Source: Latrodectus hesperus
Taxonomy: Eukaryota; Arthropoda; Arachnida; Araneae; Theridiidae
Direction: 5' to 3'
Assembly (NCBI GenBank): GCA_037975125.1
Contig: JAJQOW010000014.1
Span: forward strand, 4,507,065 to 4,571,064
Length of the DNA: 64,000 nt
In this document: positions 19,030 to 33,000 of the stretch, in pieces
How the letters are laid out: each line of letters starts with the position of its first letter
Numbering within the stretch: position 1 is the stretch's first letter
The notes under the pieces: generated by a model
Told to the model about the DNA's origin: nothing
Seen by the model: the letters and a program-made list of their open reading frames with translations, nothing else
Database searches by the model: none
Position numbers and translations under genes: made by a program

Positions 19030-20970
19030 AAGTGATACTTTGAGCAACATTTATTAAGACTTTGCTCTGTGCTTCTCTAGATAAGTCTCTTAGTAAGAGA
19101 CGGATACTCCACTGTGTTGCAAATTTGTATGATCATTTAAGACTACTTACACCTTTCACAAGGTGTGGAAACATACTCTTTCAAGATACTTGGATTCTTG
19201 GAATCAAGCGGGAGAAAAATCTTGCCAATAAAGTTTACTTTTCTATGCCATAATATGTTACAGCACAACTCGATGTTATCATGAAAATTCTTTGTTCCAT
19301 AGACGCTCCACTTTTTGTTTCTTTTAGTATTAATGTGTTTTGCGATACATATGGATGAGCTTATGGCGTGGTCGTGTACGACGTTACTTCTCATAGTTAT
19401 CAATCAAGTGTCCATTTAGCATGCAGCCTCAATAGATTTGAGCTAGCAAGAAACTTTGTCTTCTTCACTAGACATTTCAGCAGCTGTCATTGGAACCAGA
19501 TAGATGAAATATTTTTACAATGAAACGGGTTTTTCATTATTCACTGCTACATTATGGAGTGATTGTGAAGTCTCCTTTGGTTGAATTCAGGGTACTAAAA
19601 ATAGATGGAAAGCATTTGCGAGTAATAAGTTTACAGAAATCATTTCCTACACTGATTATGTACAATTGATGCATTGCCCGGGACCATACAATCCAGCTCA
19701 CAAGCTATCAAAAGGCATTCTACCATTTACACTGAAAGATCTTAAAATCTAGTGGAATGGTCTTGCTTAGACTGATTGATCTCTAACAAACATGGTCAGA
19801 TTCTAAGAAAGATTACTCTCGTAACTTAGAGGAGAATAAAAAAGAAATGCAAACGTTTCATTTCACTACTTCTCAACCCAACATAAAAACTAACAAGCCA
19901 AACTCCTTTTTCAGAATGTTACTTGTTACTGCATGAATTCTATGCTTTATATTGAACAGATCCCAAGAAAAGAATGTCGGAAAAATGACACTGCAGAAGT
20001 TCATGATGCTAGAAATTATTGGATACAAAGGCTCAGGAATAGTCATTTTAATTAGAATATGAAGATTTTTCAGAATCCAAACCACATCCGGAAAATTCAA
20101 AAATTACAAATTTCAAACCACTATTTGAAAATAAGTTTATTCGTAGTGGTGGTAGATTATAGTTTTCAAGTTTATCAGAAGACCAAAATCATTCAGTTTT
20201 TCTGGAAGTATATTATCATTTCATAAGCCTGCTGATACATAAACAGAAACATACGTAATGGAACACCTGGTCTGTACCTTAGATTATCAAGCATACCTCC
20301 ACCACGTAATACATCTGCTTGTGACAGAATTGTCACAAAATTTTAAAACAGAATTGAATGTAAATAGATCTCTAAGGTTTGAAATTAAGAATTTGACAAT
20401 AATATAACATCAACATAGCAAAATGCACTACCTAATGATCAAAGTTGTGTTTTTCTGAACTACGTTCTAAATTCTGGATTCTATGAAGACGGCAGGCCAT
20501 CAAAAATCATAGACAAGTAGTTGCCTTGCAAAATAGTGAATGTCATTCATTATTCTCAAATTAAAGCGTCTTTACCTGCTGACAGAATAACTTCAACTTT
20601 ACCGCTCACTGTCATATGAATAGTTTTGCTGGACTGTTAAATATACATAATCGAAAACCAAGAGACACGGTCTAAATAGCATTATTCATGTATTTAACAA
20701 AAAGAGCAAAATACATTGAACTTGTATTAGACCTGTCCACTGATAAGTTTCTCTTAACGTTACATTCAATTTGTTGGTTGTAGAAGTGCCTACATATAAT
20801 TTACACTGACAAAGCCACATCTCTCCACGAATCTAATAAGAGGCGGATTTTACTGTGGCAAAATCTAACATCAGATAAAGTATAGCAATTTTATGGACAT
20901 AATTGCATAAAATAGAAATTCATTGCATTTTTCAATATTATTCATTTCGCATTACTTTCCTTAATGAATA
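19030..20970 (+). pseudogene. BEL/Pao RNase H to integrase remnant
   Basis: The stretch SKRRILHCVANLYDHLRLLT near 19,088-19,147 matches the conserved segment after the BEL/Pao RT. PLFENKFIRSGGRL near 20,119-20,158 matches the entry to the integrase zinc-binding domain. KYIELVLDLSTDKFLL near 20,710-20,757 followed by IIYTDKAT in another frame matches the integrase core that carries the catalytic aspartate before the TDN-type motif. The later core and C-terminal parts are absent. Stops are frequent. Confidence 0.8.
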
Positions 20971-20985
20971 ACATTCATATAGCTA

Positions 20986-21045
20986 ACGGCGTAGCAAGCT
21001 TGGCTTCTCCAAGTTTCATAAGTAACAACACATAATTTAAACTAG
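20986..21045 (+). mobile_element. LINE/SINE tail remnant, same family as 36.9 kb
   Basis: The sequence cttggcttctccaag followed by agtaacaacac matches the tail of the small insertion at 36,877-36,968 (cttggcttgtccaag, then gagtaacaacac). It lies where the BEL/Pao integrase similarity stops, so it may have inserted into that element or may mark the breakpoint. Confidence 0.6.
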
Positions 21046-23045
21046 AAGAAAGTAATCGAAATTCTTAAGAAAAAAACTATATAACTATAGCTTAACTCAT
21101 TATTAGTCATGTAACTTATTTTAAAATAAATTAGCAAGACCGTTTTTAAAATGAAATTTGTTATAGACTAACAAAATCGCAAAAGTATATTTATTTAAAA
21201 ATGTTATATGCTTTTCTAATAAATTTTACAAATAAATTTGAGATTCAAAACATACTAAAACTCGTTATACCATAATTAATGATCATACCATAATTAAACA
21301 CATTCAAAGCAAAACGTTAGGCAAATAAAAATTAATTTTATGTATAATTTTCTATAATTGTTTAATTTATTGATTCAAAAAATAAATTAAACATTTTTAA
21401 AATTAAATTATTTTAATTCATGCAAATATTTAATATTTTCTAAAAATACGTTTAATGTTTTAACTGAAAATATTTTTACTTAAATTTTGTACATTTTAAA
21501 CTTATCAAATGATCCATTAAATATTTTATATCATTTGATTTTCCTAATGTATATACATGGAATAACTCTGCTCTTTGACAGACATTTCTTTATTTAATTT
21601 GTCCTCTTTGATCTTGTTTAATTTCCGGAATAAGAAGATAATTAATTTTATTTAATTTTGAAAATCAATATGTACACTTTTGTAAGGGTGCGGCGAATGA
21701 AAGGTCATCTTTTTAACGCAAATTCGTTCATAATACCTTATTTTTTATTCATCTTTTCAACCTTAAACAAATATTGTTTTAATTTTTATCTCTATTAAAT
21801 TGAACACAAATGTATTAAATTCACACACTTAAATATTTAGCAGTTACTTTTTAAATAAAAATAACTTAAACATTTAAAACACACATTTTTAATAAATCAT
21901 TAATAATATTTCAGATAAACAACAGCGTATAACTTTTATATTATATTATATTTATTATTATTATTTTATAATATTTATCTTCATTTTTTAGGCTTTGTTT
22001 TAAATAGTTTTGAACCCTATGTACTTTATCACACTTCCATCCACTGATTTATAATAATCTAAGTAAAATATGCAAAACATATACAACTTGTATTAAGTTC
22101 AACTCTTAATATCTTTAAATAAAAAGATTTGCATACCTTTAAGTAATAAGAATATAAAATGAAAGCATTTTACAAACCTTAATCACTTTTTGTTTAATTT
22201 TGAATAACTATTTCAATAATAGTTGAATTTTCTAATATTTTACTTTTTAATTTAAAGAGTTAAATTATTTACAAAATTCTAATACCAATTTACCATAGAG
22301 ATAAGTTTTCCACAAGACGAGCTAAAACGCTACATTCGTAAACAATTAATTCACATCAGAAATAGTTAAAAGTTTGAATTTTTACATTTCGTTTTTTTCC
22401 TTTTGTACAAATATTCAAATTAATGAAAATGAAACCTTCTTAAATGGTTAAATTAACTATTTTAATATTAAAATCTATGTTTTGAAGAAACAAAAACCAA
22501 CGCAGGTATAAGGAGAAAAAGGAAAATTTCATGATGCAAATATACTTTATTAGAATAGGATGAGGTATTTTTTATTACTAACATGAGGAAGATAATCAAG
22601 GTTCTTACAGTAGACTTAAGCTTTTAAGATTTTCATAACGGAATGTAGAAACATATTCACTGATAAAGACAACAATAACCAGTTCATGGATTAGTGTTTT
22701 AAGAATAAAATATTTCTGTTAAAATATGTTAAGTTTTTTTTACTAGACTTTCACAATGAAATGCTGAATGATTGTTTTTTTTTAAATTACTCTGTTTCGA
22801 AAAAGAATTTAATTTCAATTATTACGCTTGATGCATATCATCCGAATGTGCAGCAGAAGGTAATTAGAACAAACGTTTCCAATCAGTTTGGTAAAAGATA
22901 AAACCAAGCAACTGATTTGCAAAAGCAGTGCAAATAGGAATGTAAAAACATGTAAAAATATTTGTTGAATTTAAACCAATAATTCTTCATATATTGCTTT
23001 GTGCAGAATAACACCAAGATTATGAATATTATGTCACTCCAATTG

Positions 23046-23046
<1 letters not shown>
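21046..23046. other. AT-rich intergenic DNA, nothing recognised
   Basis: No supported feature. No copy of the candidate 5' LTR region upstream of 16.2 kb was seen here. Confidence 0.6.

Positions 23047-23115
<69 letters not shown>
23047..23115. repeat. (TA)n microsatellite, about 69 bp
   Basis: An uninterrupted TA array. Confidence 0.98.
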
Positions 23116-23117
<2 letters not shown>

Positions 23118-26100
23118 ACCCACCTTTATAAATATTCAGTTTATGGAAAAATTTATAATTCTTATATAATGTACTTTAATATTAAAAGTATTTGAATTTA
23201 AGGCATTTTATATTAAAGAAGCACTTTATTTATGTTATTCAAATATTTTCAGTTAGACTATATTATCATAATTTGAATGAAAGTCACGCGAAAGTATTAT
23301 TAAGTTAATTATCACGGGATATCATGCAGTTTTATTAAATGCATATATATTTATTAAATCCTCATCATTTTGAGTGAAAGCTAATTATTAATACTTAATG
23401 TATATTCTTAAAATTTTTAAATGATAAAGAAAAAGTTAAGATATCAAAATTTTGAATAGAATCTTCTCCTTTTTCTACATTTTATCGATTTATTACTGTA
23501 ATTACAAGAACAAGTGCCAATAATTAACTTTTATTGAAATGCAAGAACATTATTAGAATATCACTAGGCGATATCAATTATTAAAAATTTACAATTTCAA
23601 AAAATAAAAGTAACTCTTAACTCTACAGTTAATTCAGCTCACAGGAGTATTAAAAACAAAACCTTAGAATATCACTTAAAATTTATCACATTTCATGTTA
23701 ATATTTAACACATTTAATTAACAGAGCAAGGAGAAGATTATATGCAGTATTTTCCAATCCTTTCTAATCCTTCTAAAATTTTGAAACTATTACATTCTTC
23801 AATATGCTCTACTTAAGCTTTTTCTATCAAAATAATTTCGCGCGCACGCACATGCACGCACACACCGTTTTATGTAAATATACATTTTTAATATATATGC
23901 CAGAAAAATTGCAAATATTAATAAAACGGAATCGATGTTTTAAGTATTTTGAAATATAGACGAATCTTAAGATAATTTCCATCTATCATTTCAAGTCCTG
24001 TCATTCCGTCAATTCGTTTAAGATTTCTATAGATTATACTACACATATTTCTAAGAATATACACATCGCATGCACGAGTTCTCTTATATTTTATGTAACA
24101 AAAATACTAAGAACAATAAATATAAGCTAAATAAAAGGGATGTTTTTGATTTTAATACAATTCTTTTATTGCCTACTATACATTTTATATGTTAAGGCAT
24201 CCATTATAAAATATGGAACAAGAATATTCATATAAATGAAGAAAATAAAAATGCTTATTAATAAAGGCATTAATGGCATAAAACTTATAATTAGTTTAAT
24301 ATTAATTTTATACAATTTGCAATGTGTTGGAAATTTTCCAAGTGTTTTGCAATGAATGCATCTAGAAAGAAAAAAAAAGCATCGTTTATCTTGCTAGATA
24401 TAATGAAAGACTCATATTATTCAATATTTCATTACTGTTTTACTGACAAAAACAGTTATTATTCAATATATTTTTTAAAATGCATTTCTGTATAACTTTT
24501 TGTAGCTTGATTTAAATGCTTACTTACGGAAATAATATACAAATTTAGTAAAATTGCAAGTTTTTGAAGCTTATGATTCTGAATATTGATTTTTCTCTAG
24601 AAATTAATATTCCATTAGACTAATTATATTAGTTTTAGAATCAGAAATTTAAACGTAATTTTTAAATTATTTTCCATATCCTTTTTTAAATTATTGTTTC
24701 AAAAAATAATATAAATATCTTACTAAAAATCAAAGTTTTAAATAAGACAGTTATTTTAGTCAAAAGTTTGAAATAAAATATTTATATTAGTTAAAGTTTT
24801 AAATATATGCATTATCAGCACTATTAAGTTAAATTAAAATCCTAGAAATACTATTATATTGAAATCAGAACAGCACTATGTGTAATTAAAATTACTTCAT
24901 GATTGATACTAATTTAATTTTGTTTTATTAACATATGCATAAGCATTTTAACAAGCATTTAAAAATTTAAATTAGATGTTATAATTTACATAAAAACTGC
25001 AATATATATGAAAATATTTAACATGGTTATTAAAAAGTTTCCTTATTTTCGGAACCACTTTATTAATGGATTTATTTTATGTAAATATGTTTTGATATAA
25101 AATATAATCTCCAGATAAGAATGAAATGAGAGTGAAAGAGAAGTAGGTGCTGGATAAAAAACAATTCATGTATATTTCAAAATATTTGGAAGTATATATC
25201 ATTACCAACTTTGCCTTTGTTAATAAATTTATTTGCTTTTTATTAAAAAAGTGGGCATAACTCAAATTTATTCTAAGTAAATATTGTTTTACTGATATTA
25301 CATTAATTACTATTAAAATATCACATCAAAATCCAGAAGACAAAATTTATACAGCCTATCACAAATATGAATGTCAACTTACAAAACAAAATTAAGTTAA
25401 AAATATATTAGTTTAATTTAAAAATGATTTATTAAAATAAAATTTGTCTTATACACAAAATGCATTATAATTTATGGTAAACGTCTATGGTGTAAATATA
25501 TCATCCACTTAAAAGAATAAGTTCCGAGTTTTTCCTGTCAATATTATAAACTACATATTTTATATATAAATCATTCATCTACTTTCAAACACTTATAAAA
25601 TTTAACATTCACATTTCTACAGAAGGAAGGACATGTTTTAAAAACAATATATAAAGCATTACGTAAAATGTCAAATTTTACATATCATAAATCTTATAGT
25701 GGTAAAGTAAGCCTATAATATAAAACATGTTTTCTATATTTAACTTAAAGACTGTGTAAAGCAATAGACTGTTTCTACTGAAACTGTTATGGTACATTGA
25801 TGAAACTCAATATGTAAGAGGAAACAATAAAATAAGTTAAATAAATTCACAAAGATAAGTTGAAAGATCAGAAATAATATTGTTGATATGATATAACTTG
25901 ATTTAATTTTATGAAACCTCAAGAAACATTTTTTTTAACCTGAATGATCAAAATTTGCACATTTTGAATATTGTATTCATTTTCTTCCATTTTAGACTAT
26001 AAGAAACGGCTAATTGATTTTGCTTTACGATTCTCACGAACTCATCTAATTCAAAATAAAAGTTAACCTCTTGCTAATATTAATTTTCACTTGCAGTTTT

Positions 26101-29100
26101 AGAACTATAATGTATAATGTGTAACGTCTTATGTAGTTTTATTGTTTATAGCAGTTACATATATTTTTGATTACAAACTCTGATTCACATGAAAGAGAAT
26201 TAGTTGGTTCTAAGATTTCAATTTTTTTCTGCTACGTGATAATTGAATATTTTTATAATATCTATGAAAATTATTTGTAAAAAGGATAAACGCTGTGAAT
26301 CCGTAGTGCCTAATAGTTGTTAGGTGATCTCTTACATGGTGTTAAATTTCGTTTGAAACAATTCACAGAAGAAAATTCATTTTTCTGGATTATGTGAGCA
26401 AATGTCTAATTTATTTTAGCATCCTCTCTTGCGCAACATATTACAATGTACGATTTACTTACAAAATATATATTTATTAAATAGATAAAACAATTTTAAA
26501 ATAAGTATTTTAAAAAAATACTTTCAATTAGATAAAAAATGCCTAAATTGCTTATAATAAAGGGGAGAAAAATAATGAATCTTTATTTCTAATCTGCGAA
26601 GTAAAGGGCAATTTAATGTCCTAATTATTTACTTCTGTCAGCCCCGTATTGTACGTCTATGGTGCATGGGAAGACCGTATGTGTTGGAAAAAAGAAAAAT
26701 GAATGTGACATTATTCTTAGGTACTTTTCTTTAGCTAATACGCATACTGGCCTAGATTTTGAGGGGGTGGTTTAAAATATTTTGAATACTTTACCTTATG
26801 AAATTACATTCTCAGATTTATTCGAAAATCCTGTAAATCATTTAATTATGTGAGTTCGAAAATTGGCTTACTACTACAAAATGTATATTTTCTACCCACT
26901 CTATCAAATTACATTTCAATTTCTATTTACAGAAAATAAAGAATTAAAACTCACATTATTTAAGCTATTTTAACATAAAAAAGAAAGAAATGCATGAGTA
27001 GAAAGTAAATTTAAAATTATAATAGAAAAGATTTTAAAATACTTCTCTTTTTCTAACAAAGAAAAATGTCTGAAATTATTCTTTTGTTTCAAGTAAAGAT
27101 AAAATTATGTTTAGATTTCAAAAGTCATGTCTAGACATTTATATATTAATCTTTGTTCAGCTATTTTTTATCATTCAATATAATTGTACCGATTATTTAT
27201 TCAGAAAAAGAATGTATTCAGTAAATTCAGCTAAGTTTTTCTAAAAATATAAATTCATACGGAAACGAGCAAGGGAATCTAGACTAAAAGAGCTTTAGAA
27301 TATAAATTATAAAATATTTATTTTTTAAAATTATGTCTGTATTTATTCATTTCTAAAAAAGGTCTATTACTGAATATTTGCGTTTTATATCAATAGTTAT
27401 AATTAAAAGGAAATTTATTCTAAATACCTTTATCTTAAAATACCATCCAGTTGTGTTTTAAAATTTCATTTTAAAATATTTTTAATGTGATTTTATAATT
27501 TATGTATCTTATAAATTAAAAATATTATAAAATAATTTTTTGTTAGCTTTATTCAAATGCTAAACAAACTGAAAAATAAAGATTACTGTTTTTAAGTCAT
27601 TACAAACATGCATTTTTTTTTTGTATTTCTCAGATATTCCAGGAACCATATTTGTATATTTGCCTATTAATTATCTTCTAATTTAATATGATTTAGAAAA
27701 ATTCCTTCAAATTTCGGTGTTCCACACAAGTACACATATATTAATAGAAATCCTTATTGGATGAAAATAATGTTAATAAAATGAGACGTTTTTTTAAATG
27801 AGAAATATTTAAATAATTTTTGTAATTAATATTTTACCCAGTCTGCAAACAGTATATTTTGACGACAAAAAGATAATTTTATGTTTTTGAAAGGTAAGTA
27901 ATTACACTACTATTTCTAAACAAGTTTTATTTAATATTCGTGTATTTCATGTAGCTTTCTAAGTTAAATATTTTCTTTTTTGTTTATTAGCATTTTGAAA
28001 AATATTTGTCACGCTCTTATTCATTTAATACTTAAATAATACTTAAATATCCTTTACATTCTTTGTAAAGCTTGTTTTAATATATTGGTCACAATGACAA
28101 ACCTACCTCTCATTTTTTTCTATTGAATAAATTGAATTATAAAGATTTTATCATCATAAGATCTTTCTTAATAAATAATATTTTTAAAGTAAGTAGTTTT
28201 GTTTATTATTAGCTATGGATGCTTCAACTCTCACTGCGTTAACTATAATAAAAGTACACATAAAATCTCATAATCTCGACAGCAATTCAATCGGCATGTA
28301 AAATAGAAATTCACATTTGGCCTAAAATGCTAATATGAATTTTTAATTTTTTTCAGATGTAAATCGAAATCAGATATTAACATCAAAAATTGTTAGAAGA
28401 CTGCATTGTCTTATCTTTTTTAGAAAATGCAATGAAGCATTTTTGCTTATGAGTTAGGGAATAATGTATTAATATTGTTATATTTAATAATTATTGTAAA
28501 TATTTTTAAGAAAAGATATTTAAACGTATTTATTTAAAAAAAGAAAGAATTTGTTTGGATAAATCTTGCACGTGGTGTGTAAAATTGCTCTGTAACAGGA
28601 GCATTTGCTGAATTTATATTTGTCTTGCTGTATTCTAAATAAATTTCAGTTACTCTTGTAGTATGTGTAAAAATCGTGATGTTTACTAAATCAGTCAAGA
28701 TTCTTGAATTTGCTAATAATTTATTAAATTAGTTGACAAAATAATGCAACTGAATTTAATATTTTGTAATTATTTACAATGTGACATATAAAAATTTTAG
28801 ATTTTTTAATTATTATTTAAATTATATAATGTAAACAAATAAAACGTGCTCCTTATCTCTCGTCATAAATTCTCAAATAAAGTATTTTAAAATTAAACAC
28901 AAATTATTATACGCATAAATTTTCCAACATATTATTTTTTTTAATGAATTGAATCAGGATATATTTTTTTGTTTGTGTTTATATTTTATTCCTATGAGAA
29001 AGGTTTTTATTAAATATATATAATTTAAATTCAAACTAAATAATTTAAAAATTAAAGACAAAATAAACCTGAAAAAAAGTTGCAATAATATTAAAAATAT

Positions 29101-29776
29101 GTTTAAAATCAAATATAAAAGTTAAAGGATTTACAAAAGTTATAAAATAAGTTTCTAAAATATACTGATGATCACAATCTTAAGCAATAAATTTGTGAAA
29201 TAAATGAGAGCGGTTAAAAAATCTAGAACATTTTTATATAAGGAGCATAAAACTTATGTGGACTGGTTTTTCTTGTATGTTTATCGTTTTACAATCTAGC
29301 GAATGTATGTACTAATCTAAACTAGATTACAGTTTGTGTCACTTAATGTAGAGTTCCAATCACTAGAAGTACTCCCACGAAAGTTGCGAGTTAAACTTAT
29401 GAATAATTACAGAGATAATCAAAAAGTTAATCATAAAGTTGTAGCTCATCCCAATAAAAATTAAAAGTAATAAAGACATTAAATTTTTAGGTACTTGTCT
29501 AGTATCTGAACCTAAAGACATAGCATAGTCTTACACCGATTATAATACATATGATATATACATATGATGGTTTTAATGTGTGGATCAAAATTTCATTATA
29601 AATTAAATACATTTTATTCGATTTCATTCTTTTCTGTGGAAAGATTGACGTAAAGATGATAAATTTAGTTAAAAAGCTAAATTCTAAGCAAACCTGATAC
29701 TAGTTGTTGCAAAAGATGGCTTAGTGATAATTTGTCAGTTAAAAGGAGAATTAAGTCACAAGTCTCCGAAAGCAAA
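23116..29776. other. AT-rich intergenic DNA, nothing recognised
   Basis: A 6.7-kb stretch without a supported gene or transposon. A short purine/pyrimidine alternating block, gcgcgcacgcacatgcacgc, lies near 23,839-23,866. All open frames are short and of background composition. Confidence 0.6.
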
Positions 29777-30049
29777 AACAATCAGGCACAGGTGCCGTAT
29801 AATCCATGACTCCAAATTCTGCATATTTTTGGCGACGAAGAAATGTTGCCAAGATGACATATCGTGACGTGCGCAATGACGTAAATACAACGGTTACCAG
29901 AATAGAAATTTTTGCATAATTCTTATAGGTCTCCATATGTATGACGTAATAAAAACAAGGTTGCCAGATACATAAAAAATCCGCCAAAAAAATCTCCAAT
30001 CTCAGAATTTGGCAACCTGGATTATATTCGGCATATGTGTCAACAATCA
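29777..30049 (-). mobile_element. hAT-like MITE, copy 1, with 8-bp target-site duplication
   Basis: A 257-bp non-autonomous element (29785-30041) is flanked by perfect 8-bp repeats aacaatca (29777-29784 and 30042-30049). Its left end GGCACAGGTGCCGTATAATCC is matched in inverted form at the right, where it is more diverged. The body matches copy 2 at 37.2 kb in reverse orientation. An 8-bp duplication with short terminal inverted repeats is the signature of hAT transposons. No transposase is present. The minus open frame spanning 29,751-30,068 is an accident of the repeat. Confidence 0.88.
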
Positions 30050-33000
30050 AATAAGCGAAATATTTCATTTTGTTTCATTTATAAAAACAAAGGTGTTGCT
30101 ATTACATTATACCCCCGCAATTAAGCATCGATGTGATTGCTAAGCAGTTTACAACAGAAGTAAACATTAGTTTTTAAATAAGTTTTGTCAATAAAATATA
30201 ATTATTTAAAATATAAAATGCAAATAAAATGTTTATTATTTTAGTATTTTCTTGAAACGAAAATATTTTTAAGTTATACAAGATGCAAATCGATTATTTG
30301 CGAAAGTTATTTGCAATTATTTTCTTTCTCGTTATGGAGATTATCAACGACGATATAATGGATAAGTTTTTGTGTATCACGTATTTTATACTATGGAATT
30401 GCATTTTCAAAAGAGATTTAAATATCAAATTTCTTACTACACTTTTAGGAATTTTTATATCATAAATTTCAAAATATGTTTGTGCACTTGGAATTTTAAA
30501 TATTAGAATTTTCTTGTCAAAATTTGATGTATTTTTAAAATATTCCGTTTGCAATAATATAGCTTTATTTTATAATAAAAATCTACTTAAAAGTCTTATA
30601 CATTTATGCTAGAAAATGCATTATATTTGGGGGACCTTTGAGACTTCTTAATTATTGAAATTATAAAAGTACGTTTAATTCATAACCACATATTCTGTCG
30701 AAAAAAGAAGAAATAAAATGAGTAAAATAAATTAGTGAATTTTAAGCTTACTTTTTGACATAATTTGAGCATTTACGTAAGAATGACCTGCGAGACGATT
30801 CTTTATTCAAATATCAATTATAAATTAAGAGTATCATTTCCTAAATACACTTTATCTAACTTTTAACTGATTGAAAACTCAGTTATATATCTATCCCATC
30901 GTAACAAATTAGACAATCAGGGGACAATTAGTTAACTGGTGTAATAAAACCTTTTCTGTCTAAAGACAGCCTATGACTAATAATTCTGCAAGAAATTTCC
31001 TACCAAAAGTGACCAGGACGAGACTTTTCTCACAGCAAGAAGCACTTTATTCTCCTCTTTACAGGTGGATTGATTGATCTGTTTTAACAACTTGAAGCAC
31101 TCTTCTTTAAGGCTTTTCTCTAAAAGCTAAAATTGAGAATGAGTTTCAAGACCATCTAAACTACTTATTAGTTTAATTTTTTTAAACTTAAAAGTTAATA
31201 GACTTTTAATTTGTCATTTTAAAAGTAAAAGACAACATTATGTTGCAAAAATGGTTTTTAATTTATAATAGTATCTAAATAAATTAAATTAGACAATTTT
31301 ATCTCACCATAAAGATTTACACATTCTCTATTTTTAAATGCTATTTAGTTAGTGCATGCTTACTATCAACATATATATCTTTTCAATTTTCCTTCTTTTT
31401 CGTAATTATTGCGTAATTATTTTTCATAATACGTTTTTACTAACTTAATTTATTATTTTTATTTTAATTTATATTTTATTAACTATTTATTAGTGAACTA
31501 AAGGAATAAATTTCATAAACCGTTATTATTTGATATCCACTAAAAGAGTTTTCTAGAGAGTTGAGATAAATTCTCAATAATCAATATTCCTCTTAAGTTC
31601 TAATTACTGAAATTCTTTATAATCTAATAAATTTTGGGCACATGGTAAAATTTATTAGATATATTTAGAGAATGTTATCTTTTATTCCTTTATCAATAGT
31701 TTTTCTTTTAATATGCCTTTGAAATGATATTTTTAAAACATAAATATCATGTTAAGGTAATATCCTAACATGATAATCATCAGTATTGTGTTCTAGGACA
31801 TTACTTATATGATTTTTTAAAGAAAGAGAAAATTGAAACTAATTTATACCAACAATATTTATAATGATACTTATTGGAAGTTATAGTAATGTAATACATC
31901 AATACTAAAAGTAAATATTATTTTTATACATGTTAAATGAGTAAACATTTTATCAAGTAATAATTGAAATTGTAATAATTCTATAAGTTGTGTTTTTCTA
32001 TGTGTTTCTCATTCCAAGTTACAAATTTTAAATTTCTAGTTCACACATTTAGTTTTAGTATACAATAAACAGAAAATATTCTTGCTGCTTGGATTAATTA
32101 TAATTACAATTACTTAATGTGTTTAGGTTGAAATTTCTTTGCTTGAATATAGCAGATGTGATTTTTAAATATAGCAGATGTGTATCATAGTTTTTATTGC
32201 ACTTTAAAATTTTATAACAATAAGTGTAATATTTACATTCAACTTACAATTAATCATTCACAATTGCTTCTACAAATATTTATGTGTGAAATAAAGCATG
32301 CTAAAATATCAATTTACGGGTATAGTAATGCAATTAATATTTTTATTAGAAACATTTAACTTCTACTTTACAGGAGTTATTGGGAAACATTATTGTTTTA
32401 AATTTGTTTTATTTAAAAAGAAAATTAATTATAAAAAAGGATATTTAGTTTCAAAACTACAACATATGTTATATTTTTTGATTGATATTTCATTTATTAC
32501 TTTCTACATGCTGTAAATTTTTATAAATACAGATGAGTTTGTTTCAGATCAGAAAATTAATAAGCATGATATTTTTTAACTATAATGCATAAACATAAAC
32601 AGTATATATTATTATTTTTTCCAAAATAATTTTTTAAGGATTCTAAGAAATGAATACAATATTTTTTTTATAAATTACAGATTCATTTGCAAAGTGTTTC
32701 GTTAGATACACATACATAAAACATGTACAACTATTAATTGAAGTGAGAACTGGAAAATTGCACATAATTTCTTACATTAAGGATCTTAATTCTGGGATGG
32801 TGTTTAAATCAGTAATCTTAATAATCATCCTGTTAAATAAACCAAATTTATTAATGCATACTTTTTATTTATGAAATATTTATAATTCTATATAGCAATA
32901 ATTTTCAGCTAACTTGTGAGAATTGTACAGGTATTTAAATGGATAAAAAATAAATAAAAGAATACATTAAAAAATTATGAATATTTAGTTTTTGAGATAA

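Larger units (their letters stand above)
16196..20985 (+). mobile_element. Fossil BEL/Pao retrotransposon, heavily degraded
   Basis: A 4.8-kb plus-strand stretch keeps gag, protease, reverse transcriptase, RNase H and integrase similarity in the standard BEL/Pao order. It is broken by dozens of stops and frameshifts, so no long open frame survives. It starts just after a TGGTGAC sequence (about 16200-16206) that resembles a primer-binding site. The integrase match ends near 20,960, and an unrelated LINE tail (about 20,990-21,045) follows, so the 3' end and 3' LTR are missing. The density of lesions indicates great age. The domain assignments rest on short recognisable motifs scattered over several frames. 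Confidence 0.85.

Noticed and set aside
20960..21700. A 3' LTR for the BEL/Pao fossil
   Set aside because: I compared this stretch by eye with the sequence just upstream of 16,196 and saw no shared block; the integrase also ends prematurely.
29751..30068. A 105-residue minus frame resembling the frame at 37,250-37,453
   Set aside because: The similarity is explained by both lying in copies of the same MITE; there is no transposase or host domain, and the frames start and stop outside any conserved boundary.
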